The position numbers and the translations under genes were made by a program. From Tsukamurella sputi (GTDB taxonomy: Bacteria > Actinomycetota > Actinomycetes > Mycobacteriales > Mycobacteriaceae), in assembly GCF_007858445.1 (NCBI RefSeq), contig NZ_VIGV01000014.1, positions 1 through 64,000 of the forward strand: 64,000 nt of DNA, given 5' to 3'. The notes under the pieces are model-generated. The model worked only from the letters and a program-made list of their open reading frames with translations. It had not been told where the DNA came from and searched no databases. How positions within the stretch are numbered: position 1 is the stretch's first letter; every line of letters starts with the position of its first letter. Below, piece after piece: positions 24,347 through 33,700 of the stretch.

Positions 24347-26023
24347 TCACGGACGCCGTACGGAAACGGCCACTACTGCACCGCCCATCAGGAGCGCCGC
24401 CCACAGTGCGTGCGCCGCCCATGCCCCCGCCCGTTCGGTGCGCGGTACCGAGGCCGTCGCGACCGCGCCGGGCACACGGTAGAGCCGCAGCGCAGGTGTG
24501 TCGATCGTGAGGGTGAGGCCGGGGAGGGGCACCGTCGGGAAGACGGTCTCGCCGCGGTCGGCCACGGCCTCGACGAGGACCCAGCCGACACCGAGTTCCG
24601 CGAGCCGTCCCGCGAGTGCGTCGCCGCCGGCGGCCAGCGCATCCTCCGCATCGGACGCGACGCCCGGAACGCGATCGACGGTCTTCGCGCCGACGCGGAG
24701 TTCACCCGTCTGCAGGACGGGCGCCCGGAGCATCCGCGGCGCGGGGTCGAGCACGGGCGCGTCGGGCCCGTACGGGTACGTCCGGAACATCCCGGGCGGC
24801 AGTACGGCGACCGACCCGCGGTCCGCGGGCACGGCATCGGCGACGGTCCGCCACGCCGCCGGGTAGGTGACCGGTGCGAGCGCGCCGCCCACCCCCCAGG
24901 CGAGGCCCGGCAGCACCGCGATCGGCAGGACGACCGCCACCACGGCGCCCGCCGCCCGCGCGGCGGCGGGCAGAGCGGCCACCAGCGCCGCGGCGCACGT
25001 CGCGAAGAAGGGCACGGCGAGGGCGACCCACTTCTGCCCGTCGCGGAGCAGCCCGCTGCCCGGAATCGCCTGCACCACCGCCTCGAGCAGCGCCGTGCCC
25101 GGGCCGGTCGCCGCCAGCGCGGGCAGCACCACCGCGCACAGCGCGAGCAGCGCCAACCGTCCCAGGGGAGGGGAGAGCAGCTGCGCGCGCACCACGAGGA
25201 GCCCGCCCACCAGCAGTGCGAGGGCGAGGGCGGTCCAGAGCCAGGGCGCACCGTCGGGCACGGCCTGCCGGTTCCAGATGCCCCCGAGCCCCAGCAGTGA
25301 GCCGAGCGTGCCGAGACCCGGCTCGGCCCGGGCCGCGAAGACGGCGACGCTCGCCGGGTCGGCGCGCACGCCGCTGCCCGAGACCAGCGACGGGTACAGC
25401 CACGGCGCCGCCGCGCAGACGAACAGCCCCAGCTGCCAGGCCCACCGCCGGGGCGCCGCGACCAGGCCCGCGATCAGCGCGAAGACGGCGCCTGTCGGCG
25501 TCAGGCCGCCCGCGGCCAGGCACGCGGCGAAGCCCCCGAGCTGCGCCTGTCCCTGCATCCGCAGGCCGACGACCACCGCCCAGCCGATCGCCGCGTACCC
25601 CGCCAGCAGGCTCCAGTGCCCCTGCAGCAGCCGCTCCGCGACGAACGGGTTCCACAGCCCCACCGTCGCCGCGGCGAGACCGGCGCCCAGCCGCGCGGGC
25701 CGGCCGACGGCCTCGAGTACCGCGAGAGCGCAGCGCCCGAAGCCCCATCCCGCCGCCACCATCGCGACCAGAAGTAGAGCGGTGACCAGCGCGCCACCGT
25801 CGACCACCTGCGAGCCGAGCGCGATCACCCAGTCCTGCGGGGTGGCGCGGGCGGCGTTCTCGCCGAGGCCGAGCGCCGTGTCGGTGAGGTACGAGCGGGG
25901 CGTGGAGACGGCGTCGCGGAGCAGCAGGTACCGGCCCCCGCCGAGCGACGCCGTCAGCGGGCCGAGGACGACGACGGCGAGCACACCGGACCAGGCGGCG
26001 AGGGCCAGGTCGCGCGATCTCAT
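24347..26023 (-). CDS. Large polytopic membrane protein (Rv0226c-like)
   Basis: 558 residues with about 12 hydrophobic segments and short loops, plus an extracytoplasmic C-terminal region (about 385-530) before a last TM. The layout resembles GT-C-type glycosyltransferase-related membrane proteins. Position and neighbours (flippase-like, DUF3068, acyltransferase) match the mycobacterial Rv0226c-Rv0228 set, whose exact biochemical role is not established. The start is taken at ATG 26023 rather than the upstream GTGs because a TAGGGT -10 box (26031-26036, this strand) ends 7 nt before it. Confidence 0.75.
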   Translation of the reverse strand: MRSRDLALAAWSGVLAVVVLGPLTASLGGGRYLLLRDAVSTPRSYLTDTALGLGENAARATPQDWVIALGSQVVDGGALVTALLLVAMVAAGWGFGRCALAVLEAVGRPARLGAGLAAATVGLWNPFVAERLLQGHWSLLAGYAAIGWAVVVGLRMQGQAQLGGFAACLAAGGLTPTGAVFALIAGLVAAPRRWAWQLGLFVCAAAPWLYPSLVSGSGVRADPASVAVFAARAEPGLGTLGSLLGLGGIWNRQAVPDGAPWLWTALALALLVGGLLVVRAQLLSPPLGRLALLALCAVVLPALAATGPGTALLEAVVQAIPGSGLLRDGQKWVALAVPFFATCAAALVAALPAAARAAGAVVAVVLPIAVLPGLAWGVGGALAPVTYPAAWRTVADAVPADRGSVAVLPPGMFRTYPYGPDAPVLDPAPRMLRAPVLQTGELRVGAKTVDRVPGVASDAEDALAAGGDALAGRLAELGVGWVLVEAVADRGETVFPTVPLPGLTLTIDTPALRLYRVPGAVATASVPRTERAGAWAAHALWAALLMGGAVVAVSVRRP

Positions 26024-26030
26024 CACCGTC

Positions 26031-26046
26031 ACCCTACTGACACAAT
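26031..26046. promoter_or_regulatory. Compact divergent promoter with two leaderless starts
   Basis: On the minus strand TAGGGT (26031-26036) lies 7 nt before ATG 26023; on the plus strand CACAAT (26041-26046) lies 6 nt before GTG 26053. The two starts are only 29 bp apart, so both polymerases must compete for the same DNA. Confidence 0.45.
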
Positions 26047-26052
26047 GGCCGG

Positions 26053-27252
26053 GTGAGTGGTCTGGCGTGGGTGACGATCGGCTCGCTTCTGGCGAACCTG
26101 TGCTCGTACCTCGTGCATCTGCCGGCGAGTCGCTGGCTGGGACCGTCGGGCTACGGCGAGTTCGCCTCGCTCCTGCAGCTCTCCCTCATCCTCGCGGTGC
26201 CCGCGCTCGCGCTGCAGACCGTCGTCGCGCGGCAGGTCGTCCGTGGGGCCGGTGCCGCGCAGATGCGGGCACTCGGCCGGCGGATCGCGGTGGGCTCGGG
26301 CCTGCTCGCCCTGGTCGCGGTGCCGCTGGCGGCCGTCGGGCTGCACACCCGTCCGATCACGGCCGCCGCGGCGCTCGCCGCGGCGCCCGCGCTGGTGCTG
26401 CTCGCCGTCGAGCAGGGGCTCCTGCAGGGGGAGCGGCGCTTCGGCAGGCTCGCGGCCCTGCTCGCTGTCGCAGGGGTCGGCAAGCTCGCCTTCACCGTTC
26501 CCGGGCTGTTGCTGGGCCCGGGGCCGGCGCTCCTCGGTACGACGGTGGGCGCCCTCGTCGCGGCCGCGGTCGGGCGGGCGCTCGCCGGAGACCCGTCGGG
26601 GCACGCGGCGGGCCCCGACGCGGGCGTGCGCGCCGTGCTCGGCGCCAGCTCCGTGCAACTGGTGCTGGTGGTCTTCGCCTCGCTCGACCTGCTGCTCTCT
26701 CGCCCCGTGCTCGGCGCCGCCGCCGCCGGGACCTACGCGCTCGGGGCGGTCGCGGCGAAGGTCGCCTTCTGGCTGCCGCAGGCCGTGGGCGTCGTCTTCT
26801 ACCCGCAGCTGGCCACGCCGGACCGCGCCCGCGGGGCCCTGCGCACCGTCGTGACCCTCCTGACGGGCCTGGGGCTCGCCTGCGTGGCCGGGGCGGCGGT
26901 CTGTGCCCCCCTGGCGACGGTGCTCGCCGGCGAGGACTACCGGCCGGTGCAGGGGCTGCTGTGGTTGTTCGCGGCCCAGGGCGCGCTGCTGGCGCTGCTC
27001 CAGGGCCTACTGCTGTACGCCATCGCCGTCGAACGCACGGGGATGGCGCTGTTCGCCTGGGCCGTGGTCGCCGTCGAGGCGGCGATCCTGCTCGTCGTGC
27101 CGCGCACCCCCACCGAAATGATCACCGCCGCGGCGCTGTGTGCGCTCGCGGCGGTGATGGTGGTCGGTGCGGTCGTGACCGTCAGCGCTCGTCGCGCTTG
27201 CGGAAGTCGATCGCCTCGGTCCGGGCCTCGTCGGGCTGCGGCTGAGCGCTGA
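26053..27252 (+). CDS. Polysaccharide/lipid flippase-like membrane protein (MATE/Wzx-like)
   Basis: 399 residues, about 12 TM segments. The first helices carry SYLVHLPASRWLGPSGYGEFASL, which matches the start of Wzx/MviN-like oligosaccharide flippases (RxLGPxxYGxxA). It probably moves a lipid-linked glycan across the plasma membrane together with the neighbouring glycosyltransferase-like proteins. The GTG at 26053 has a CACAAT box 6 nt upstream. The last 24 codons (from about 27182) overlap the convergent DUF3068 gene, and that tail (ACGSRSPRSGPRRAAAER) is not flippase-like. Confidence 0.78.
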   Translation: MSGLAWVTIGSLLANLCSYLVHLPASRWLGPSGYGEFASLLQLSLILAVPALALQTVVARQVVRGAGAAQMRALGRRIAVGSGLLALVAVPLAAVGLHTRPITAAAALAAAPALVLLAVEQGLLQGERRFGRLAALLAVAGVGKLAFTVPGLLLGPGPALLGTTVGALVAAAVGRALAGDPSGHAAGPDAGVRAVLGASSVQLVLVVFASLDLLLSRPVLGAAAAGTYALGAVAAKVAFWLPQAVGVVFYPQLATPDRARGALRTVVTLLTGLGLACVAGAAVCAPLATVLAGEDYRPVQGLLWLFAAQGALLALLQGLLLYAIAVERTGMALFAWAVVAVEAAILLVVPRTPTEMITAAALCALAAVMVVGAVVTVSARRACGSRSPRSGPRRAAAER

Positions 27253-28531
27253 ACGCCTCGGTCGCGGGCTCCTCGTCGAGGTTCGGGGCCGTGACCGGAT
27301 CTTCGTCGAGCGGGGCCGTGGGCGCCGCATCGTCGCGGCCGCCCGTGGCGACCGCACGGCCACCGGTGCCGGGACCGCCTGCCGGAGCCGCCTTCCGGCC
27401 CAGGAGCAGGGCGAAGACGCCCAGGCCCAGGGCGATGACGCCGAGCACGCCGCCCGCGACGGGGACCACGTACTTCGCGACCGCGATCTTGTTCTGCGCC
27501 GACTTCGCGGCCTCCGCCTGCGAGCGGACCGTCGCGTCGACCCAGCGCTGCTTGGCGTCGAAGACGTCGAGCTTGAAGTCGCGGACCGGCTTCGGGGTGT
27601 TCGGGGCCACCTGGCCCGGCAGGCGGAACTGCTGCGTGTAGTGCAGCGACTGGTCGACGATGATGCCCGAGGTCGGGTCGACCCACAGGTCCACGTCCGT
27701 CTTCGCCCAGCGGTTCAGCGTGATGTCGTCCTTGGGATCGACGCCGCCGATGCCCCACCAGCTCGCGGGCATCGTGAGCACGGTGCCGAGCGTCGGGTCG
27801 TTGCCCTCACGGATGGTCGACAGATCGACCCAGCTCTGCTGGCCCTGGAAGTGCAGCGTCTTGGTGCCGCTGACCTCCTTCTCCTCGACGAACTTCAGGC
27901 CCACGTTGCTGCGGGTGATCAGGTCGAAGAACTCGTACTTGCCGTCCTGCGTGGTACCCGCCGGGAAGCGGTACTGCAGGCCCTTGCGGTCGGCGATCTT
28001 CACGGCCGGGGTGCTCTCACCGGGCGAGTAGGTGGCCTCGGAGGTCTTGCCGGTGGGCTTGCCCGTCTCGCGGTCCAGGGAGACGCGGTCCAGCCAGGCC
28101 TGCACCAGGCCGTCGTCGCACGGGCGCTCGTTCTTCACCGCGCCGGTGAGCTCGGGGTGCCGCGGCTCGCCCTTCGTCTTGATCGACGGCACGACCATCG
28201 ACATGCCGGACTGCACCGTCATCGTCGACTTGTCCGACGGGGTGGTCACCAGCGTCCGGGTCTGCGTCTGCACGGAGACGTCGTTGACCACGGCCTTGCC
28301 CTTACCGATCGAGCACAGGTCGAGCGACTTCGCGGGGAAGTCGGCGTCCGCCTGGGAGTCCGCGGCCTTCTCGGACTTCGCCACCGTCGTGGTGTCGATG
28401 TCCAGCGGAATCGTCGTCAGCTTGCCCGCGACGTACGCCGGTCCGGCGATCGCGGCCGTGATCAGCAGCGCGCCCAAAAAGATCAGGATCGGACCGATAA
28501 CGCGTGCCAGCCGGCTACGGCCTACCGCCAT
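27182..28531 (-). CDS. DUF3068 (PorA-family) membrane-anchored protein (Rv0227c-like)
   Basis: 449 residues. An N-terminal TM (about 10-33, IGPILIFLGALLITAAIAG) and a C-terminal TM (about 352-374) flank a large extracytoplasmic domain containing TTVAKSEKAADSQAD and repeated beta-type segments; an acidic cytosolic tail of about 70 residues follows. This is the layout of the DUF3068 family, restricted to mycolic-acid bacteria. The ATG has a GAGGAGA site about 8 nt upstream. A role in envelope biogenesis is presumed; the porin label of the family is not demonstrated for this protein. Confidence 0.85.
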   Translation of the reverse strand: MAVGRSRLARVIGPILIFLGALLITAAIAGPAYVAGKLTTIPLDIDTTTVAKSEKAADSQADADFPAKSLDLCSIGKGKAVVNDVSVQTQTRTLVTTPSDKSTMTVQSGMSMVVPSIKTKGEPRHPELTGAVKNERPCDDGLVQAWLDRVSLDRETGKPTGKTSEATYSPGESTPAVKIADRKGLQYRFPAGTTQDGKYEFFDLITRSNVGLKFVEEKEVSGTKTLHFQGQQSWVDLSTIREGNDPTLGTVLTMPASWWGIGGVDPKDDITLNRWAKTDVDLWVDPTSGIIVDQSLHYTQQFRLPGQVAPNTPKPVRDFKLDVFDAKQRWVDATVRSQAEAAKSAQNKIAVAKYVVPVAGGVLGVIALGLGVFALLLGRKAAPAGGPGTGGRAVATGGRDDAAPTAPLDEDPVTAPNLDEEPATEAFSAQPQPDEARTEAIDFRKRDER

Positions 28532-28698
28532 CGAAGTGTCTCCTCACATCTCTTGTGGAGCGCGTGCGTCGTTCGCACACGCCGCAGGGGCACGCGGTCG
28601 CGCGCTCCCTTCCAAGTACCCGAGCCTACAGGTGGTACCGGGGTGGCACGGCCCTCGCGCGCGGGGCAAGCCGGATTCCCGGGTAGATTCGGTGGGCG

Positions 28699-29928
28699 AT
28701 GAACACCGTCGGGACCAGCGAATTCGCATCTGCAAAGCCTGCGGGTGCGACCGGATTCGTGCCCGCACTCGAGGGCATGCGCGCGTGCGCGGCCGTCGCC
28801 GTGATGCTCACCCACACCGCCTTCCAAACAGGTCAGGTGGGTGATTCGGTGATGGGACGGGTGTGGGGCCGGTTCGACATGGCCGTTGCCCTCTTCTTCG
28901 GGCTCTCCGGATTCCTGCTGTGGCGCGCGCACGCCCGGTCCGCATGGTCGTCGACCTCCGGTCCGTCGACGGGGCGGTACTACCGATCCCGTTTCGTGCG
29001 CATCATGCCCGCGTACCTCGTGGTCGCGGTCGTCGCGCTGGCGCTGCTGCCCCGGCCGACGGCCCCGTCGGGCTCGACGTGGCTCGCCAACCTCACGCTG
29101 ACGCAGGTCTTCGTGCCCTATTCGCTCACCGACGGCCTCACGCAGATGTGGTCGTTGTCAGTGGAGATGCTCTTCTACCTGCTGCTCCCGCTCGCCGCGC
29201 TGGCCCTGGTGCGGTTGCGCGGGCCGTCGGCGCGGTGGCGGGTGCCGCTGGTGCTCGCCGTCGCGGCGGTATCTCTGAGCTGGGTGTGGGTGGGCGCCGC
29301 CCTGCCGTTGCCCGCGGGGGTGAACCACCACAACTGGCTGCCCTCGTACGTGCCGTGGTTCGTGGCGGGCATCATCCTCGCCGAGATCGTGAGCGCGCCC
29401 GCCTCCCGGTTCGGGATCGTCCGCCGGTGGGCGCGACGGCGGGTCTGCTGGCCCGCGGCGCTCGTGGTCTTCGCGGTGGTCTGCACACCGCTCGGCGGCC
29501 CGGTGACCCTCGACACCCCCGCCGCGTGGCAGTTCGCCGTACGGATGGGGCTGGGCGGGGTGCTCGGCTTCCTGCTGCTGGCGCCCCTGGTGCTCGCGCC
29601 CGCGGGCGCACCGTCGGGCCGGCTCGGCTCGGGGCCGATGCTGGCGCTGGGCCGCTGGTCGTACGGCATCTTCATCTGGCACCTCGTGGTGCTCAAAGCG
29701 GTCTTCCCGCTGTTCGCCATCGTTCCCTTCCACGGGAACATGGTGAAGGTGACGCTCCTGACGTTCGTCTTCTCCGTCGCGGTCGCAGCACTGAGCTACG
29801 CCTGGATCGAGGAGCCCGCCCGCCGCTGGCTGGCCCGTCGCGAGGCCCGACGGTCCGCGGTGGCTCAGCCCGCCGAGGCTGCGCCGGCCCGGATCGAGCC
29901 GCCGGAGCCCGTCGCGCCGGTGGGGTAG
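28699..29928 (+). CDS. Acyltransferase 3 family membrane protein (Rv0228-like)
   Basis: 409 residues with about 10 TM segments. The family signature is present: the N-terminal FVPALEGMRACAAVAVMLTH, with its catalytic His, and FFGLSGFLLWRAHAR. The second motif QMWSLSVEMLFYLLLPL and the last TM before a 40-residue Pro/Ala tail are also typical. Such enzymes O-acylate glycans or lipids at the outer face. The ATG is preceded by TAGATT (9-nt gap). It lies divergent from the DUF3068 gene; recalled mycobacterial order is the same. Confidence 0.88.
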   Translation: MNTVGTSEFASAKPAGATGFVPALEGMRACAAVAVMLTHTAFQTGQVGDSVMGRVWGRFDMAVALFFGLSGFLLWRAHARSAWSSTSGPSTGRYYRSRFVRIMPAYLVVAVVALALLPRPTAPSGSTWLANLTLTQVFVPYSLTDGLTQMWSLSVEMLFYLLLPLAALALVRLRGPSARWRVPLVLAVAAVSLSWVWVGAALPLPAGVNHHNWLPSYVPWFVAGIILAEIVSAPASRFGIVRRWARRRVCWPAALVVFAVVCTPLGGPVTLDTPAAWQFAVRMGLGGVLGFLLLAPLVLAPAGAPSGRLGSGPMLALGRWSYGIFIWHLVVLKAVFPLFAIVPFHGNMVKVTLLTFVFSVAVAALSYAWIEEPARRWLARREARRSAVAQPAEAAPARIEPPEPVAPVG

Positions 29929-29953
29929 TTCGCTGCGCCCCTGCGCGACGAGG

Positions 29954-29978
29954 AACACCCAACCTGGGTGGGTGTTTT
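29954..29978 (+). terminator. Hairpin followed by short T run
   Basis: AACACCCA (29954-29961) pairs with TGGGTGTT (29969-29976), 7-nt loop, followed by TT, 26 nt after the acyltransferase stop. It is one of the few hairpins here with a T tail. Confidence 0.55.
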
Positions 29979-30053
29979 CCATCACAAACCATAGTTTCAA
30001 CGCCTCTCGGGTCACTACGTTCTGTGAACGTCGAACGAGGAGAGGGGGATCCG

Positions 30054-30734
30054 GTGGTGCAGATGGTGGGGGCCGTGGAGCAGCAGATCGCGGATGTGCT
30101 GTTCGGTCGGGTCGAGTCGAGCCGCCGCGGCTGGTCGGATGTCGAGGTCGTGTACACGGCATCCGTCACGGGCGGAGTCGGCTCGCTCTTCCTGCGGGTG
30201 GACGGTCGACCGGATGTCGGTGGTGCCGCGGCCGCGGAACTCGCGCCGTTGTTCGAGCAGCTCAGGGGTGTCATGGCGGTTCACGGCCACCCCGTGTGGT
30301 TCTCGGCACGGATGTTCATGGACGAGGACGGTGTGTACGAGTTCGGCTTCGCCGCGCCGCCGGTCCGCTCGACGCCGTCGTCCGTCGTCGCCGCGGCGGT
30401 CATCCTCCTCGTCCTGAGCGCCCTGACCCTGCTCGGCTTCCTCGGATCGAACTCGAACCCGAACCGACCCCCGGCGGTCTCGTCGGCACAAGTGGCGGCG
30501 GACCTCACGGTGGCGGCGATCGTGTGGACCGCGGTGATCCTCGGCGTGGTCGCGGGAATCCGGCTGCTGCGCGGCCGCGGCGGTCGGACGCTGGCGACCG
30601 TCTCGGCGTGTGTCTTCGCCCTCACGTGCATCGGGCTCGTTGCAACGATCGCGGTGCCGATCCTGTTGTGGCGGAACGACGAAGCCCGTCGCTGGTTCGA
30701 CGAGTCCCCGATCTACCTACCGGCACCCCGGTAG
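30054..30734 (+). CDS. Hypothetical protein: N-terminal soluble domain plus three TM segments
   Basis: 226 residues. Residues 1-105 are soluble (QQIADVLFGRVESSRRGWSD, then DEDGVYEFGFA) and loosely resemble YezG/DUF600-type immunity proteins, but I cannot confirm that. TM segments lie at about 108-127, 147-167 and 183-203. The start GTG at 30054 has AGGAGAGGGGG at 30038-30048; an earlier in-frame GTG (30024) lies before that site. The 3' end overlaps the convergent aftD stop by 18 nt. Confidence 0.65.
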   Translation: MVQMVGAVEQQIADVLFGRVESSRRGWSDVEVVYTASVTGGVGSLFLRVDGRPDVGGAAAAELAPLFEQLRGVMAVHGHPVWFSARMFMDEDGVYEFGFAAPPVRSTPSSVVAAAVILLVLSALTLLGFLGSNSNPNRPPAVSSAQVAADLTVAAIVWTAVILGVVAGIRLLRGRGGRTLATVSACVFALTCIGLVATIAVPILLWRNDEARRWFDESPIYLPAPR

Positions 30735-33700
30735 CCGCAGCACCTCAGTCGCGGCCTCGCCGGCCCCCGGCCCGCCACTGCCGCGGCGACGCGGGAACCG
30801 GGCGGGCGGCACCGTCGACCACGCCATCAGGAGCACGCCCGTCAGAGCGAGGCCCTGCGGCCAGGGGCCGTGGCCCACATAGCCGGCCTCGGCGTGCCAC
30901 GGGCCCGTCGCGAGTAGAAGCATCCCCGCCAGCACGAAACCGGAGGCGCCGAACACCCGCAACGCCGCCCGACGGTCCGCGGAGACGTGCAGCCCGGAGA
31001 CGATCCAGGTCGCGAGGCCCGTCGCCGCCCACAGGGCGAGGCCCGGCCAGCCGCTCAGCACGAAGGCCACCGCGCCCACGCCCAGCCCGGCGAGGACGCC
31101 CGGCTGCCATGCACGCACCGGCTCACCCGGCGTTCGCGGCCGGGAACCGGAGACGAGCGCGAGAGCGGCGAGGATCACGAGCAGGGAAAGGCCGCCGAAC
31201 AGGCCGATCCGATACGGGGCGTTGAGTCCGAAACGGAGGGTGACGGCACCCTCGGTGCCCTTCGGCACCACCCAGCCCTGCTGCCAGCCGTTGACGGTGA
31301 CGGCGCGCAGGGGCGCACCGTCGGGCCCGGTGGCGGACCACCCGGAGTTGCGGCTCTCGGGAACGACCAGCACCTGGTCGGCACCCGCGTCACTGACTGT
31401 CACGACCCGGCGGTCCGGGGTCCAGCTCTGGATCTTCACGCCCTCGTCGCGCGGGCCGGCGCCGTCGGAACCGGGGGCGTCCAGGGTCACCGTGTCGACG
31501 CTGAAGGCCGCCCCCGGCGACGCCACGACCTGCTGCCGCCCGGCGGGAAGGGCCACCGGCGCGGGATCGCAGGCGATCGCGCGGACGGGCGCGCCGTCGC
31601 GCAGTTCCCGTGCCCCCGCCTCGATGCGGAACCGCAGCACCCGGTCGCCGACGCGCACCGTCGGGCCGGCCTCGCACGGCACCACGACCGGACGGTCCGC
31701 GGGGGCGGGTTCCGAGCCGGGGACGGGCGTCCCGTCGGGGCCGACGGCTCGCACCTCGGCCAGGCCGGGCGCCATCTTCTCCGGGAAGCCGAAGTCGTTG
31801 ATGTTGATCCGCTCGTCCCAGTCGAGCAGGGAGATCGAGATCGAGTCCGTCACCGCCGGGTCGACCTTGACGGTCACCTCACCGGAACCGGAGCCTTCGG
31901 GGACCTCGCGCACCTGCCGTCCCGTGCCCAGGTCGACGCCGATCCGCGTGGGGTGCGCGGGCGCCTCGCCGCGCGGTAGGCGCAGCGTCAGACCGCTCAC
32001 GACCTGCGGCGACGGCAGACGCAGCCGCAGTACCGGCTTCGGCGACGTGGGCTCGGTGACCGACTGGGGCGCCGACCACACGGTGTTCGGGTCGCCGTCG
32101 ACGGCCGCGGCGGAGCTGGCCCGCCCGTCGCCGACCGCGGACTCCGCGAACGCCGACGGCGCCGCCGGATCGGCGAGGAGCGCGGAGAGGGCCTGTCCGG
32201 GCCGCGACCGGACCGTCAACGCGGCGGTCACCGCCGGGGAACCGGGGCCGTCGACGGTGCGCCGCAGCTGCCCCGGCTCCTCCGGGCCGATGGCGATGTC
32301 GGCGCACTGCACCGGTCCGGGGCCGCCGTGCTCGTCGGGCGTGACGACGCAGCCGGAGCGGCCCATGGTGTCCTGGCCGAAGACCCAGCGCTGCGCGGGC
32401 CCGGACGCCGGGAGTGCGACGTCGTGCCGGGCCGGGATCGCCTGCCCGCTGCGCGCGTCGGTGAGTTGCGCCTCGGTGATCGCGAACTGGTTGCCCCAGG
32501 TGCGGTCCGCGGTCTCCGCGGCGGTGATCCGCACCCAGCGCGTGGGCTCCGACGGCGCGACCAGCGTGATCGGCGTGCCCGCCGTGACGGGGTCGGAGTA
32601 GACGGTGCCGGCCTCGGTGGTGATCAGCAGGCGCGTGACCGCCGGCCCCAGCGCCCGCCCGACGGTCACCGTCATCGCGAGGTCCGCACGGGGCTCGGGC
32701 AGCGTGAACTGCAGCCACTGGTTGATCGCGTGGTCGAGGCCGGAGGAGACCCACGCGGTGTTCTTGTCGCCGTCCACCGCGGCGGCCGGGCCCGCGCCGG
32801 GGAGGACGGTGCCCAACTGCGTCGCGTCGGCCGCGGAGCTGGATGCGGAGACCGTCGCGCCCTCCCACGTCCCGTCGACGAGGCCCGCCGCGGGGTAGTC
32901 GGGCAGCCGGTTGAGCGTGCGGCGCGGTTCGCTCGCGGTGCGGATCGCGGAGCTGTGATCGTCGACCCGCCCGTAGTCGGTCTCGCGCCGTTTGGGCGTG
33001 TCGGTGACGGTGAGCGGACCGTCGGGCAGGCCCGCGGCAGCGGCGTCCGAGGCGAGCAGAGCCGCCCCGAGCTCGCGGCGCCCCGACGTCGCGGCGTCGG
33101 CCTGCAGCCCGAGCAGCGACTCCGGGCCGCCCGCGATACGTGGCATCGACGCCAGGTCGGCGACGTACGGGCCGGTGGGGACGGCACCGTCGACCCGGTA
33201 GATGGTGATGGCGGGCAGCGGCGGCCGCAGCCCCGAGTCGACGACCACCTTCTCGACCGTCGGCGGCGCGACGTCGGGGCCGAAGCGCGCGACCTCGCTG
33301 ATCCCGGGCGAGCCCTCGATCGCGGACCGCGCCAGCGCGGGCCGGGCGGAGCGCGACGTGCCGGGGTCCAGATCGGCACGCAGCACGAGGTAGGAGATGC
33401 CCTGGCGGCGCAGCGTCGCGGCCAGGCCCGCCGACGGCGTGCCGGCGCTGAAGAGCCGCTGCACCGAATCGAGCGCGCGGATGGCGCCGGGCGGGTTCAG
33501 CGGGATGGCGTCGCGCACGGCCCACGGCGTCTCGGCGAGGGGCTGCAGCGGCTCGTCGCGGGTGAGGCCCCACAGCTGCGCTCCGAACGGGGCGCCCGGC
33601 ACCACCAGGGCGCGCTCGGCGCGGGCCTGGCCGGGGGCCGTTCCCGCCGCGTGGGCGGACAGCCAGCCCGCCGCCTCCGACCAGTAGTCGGGGATCCTGT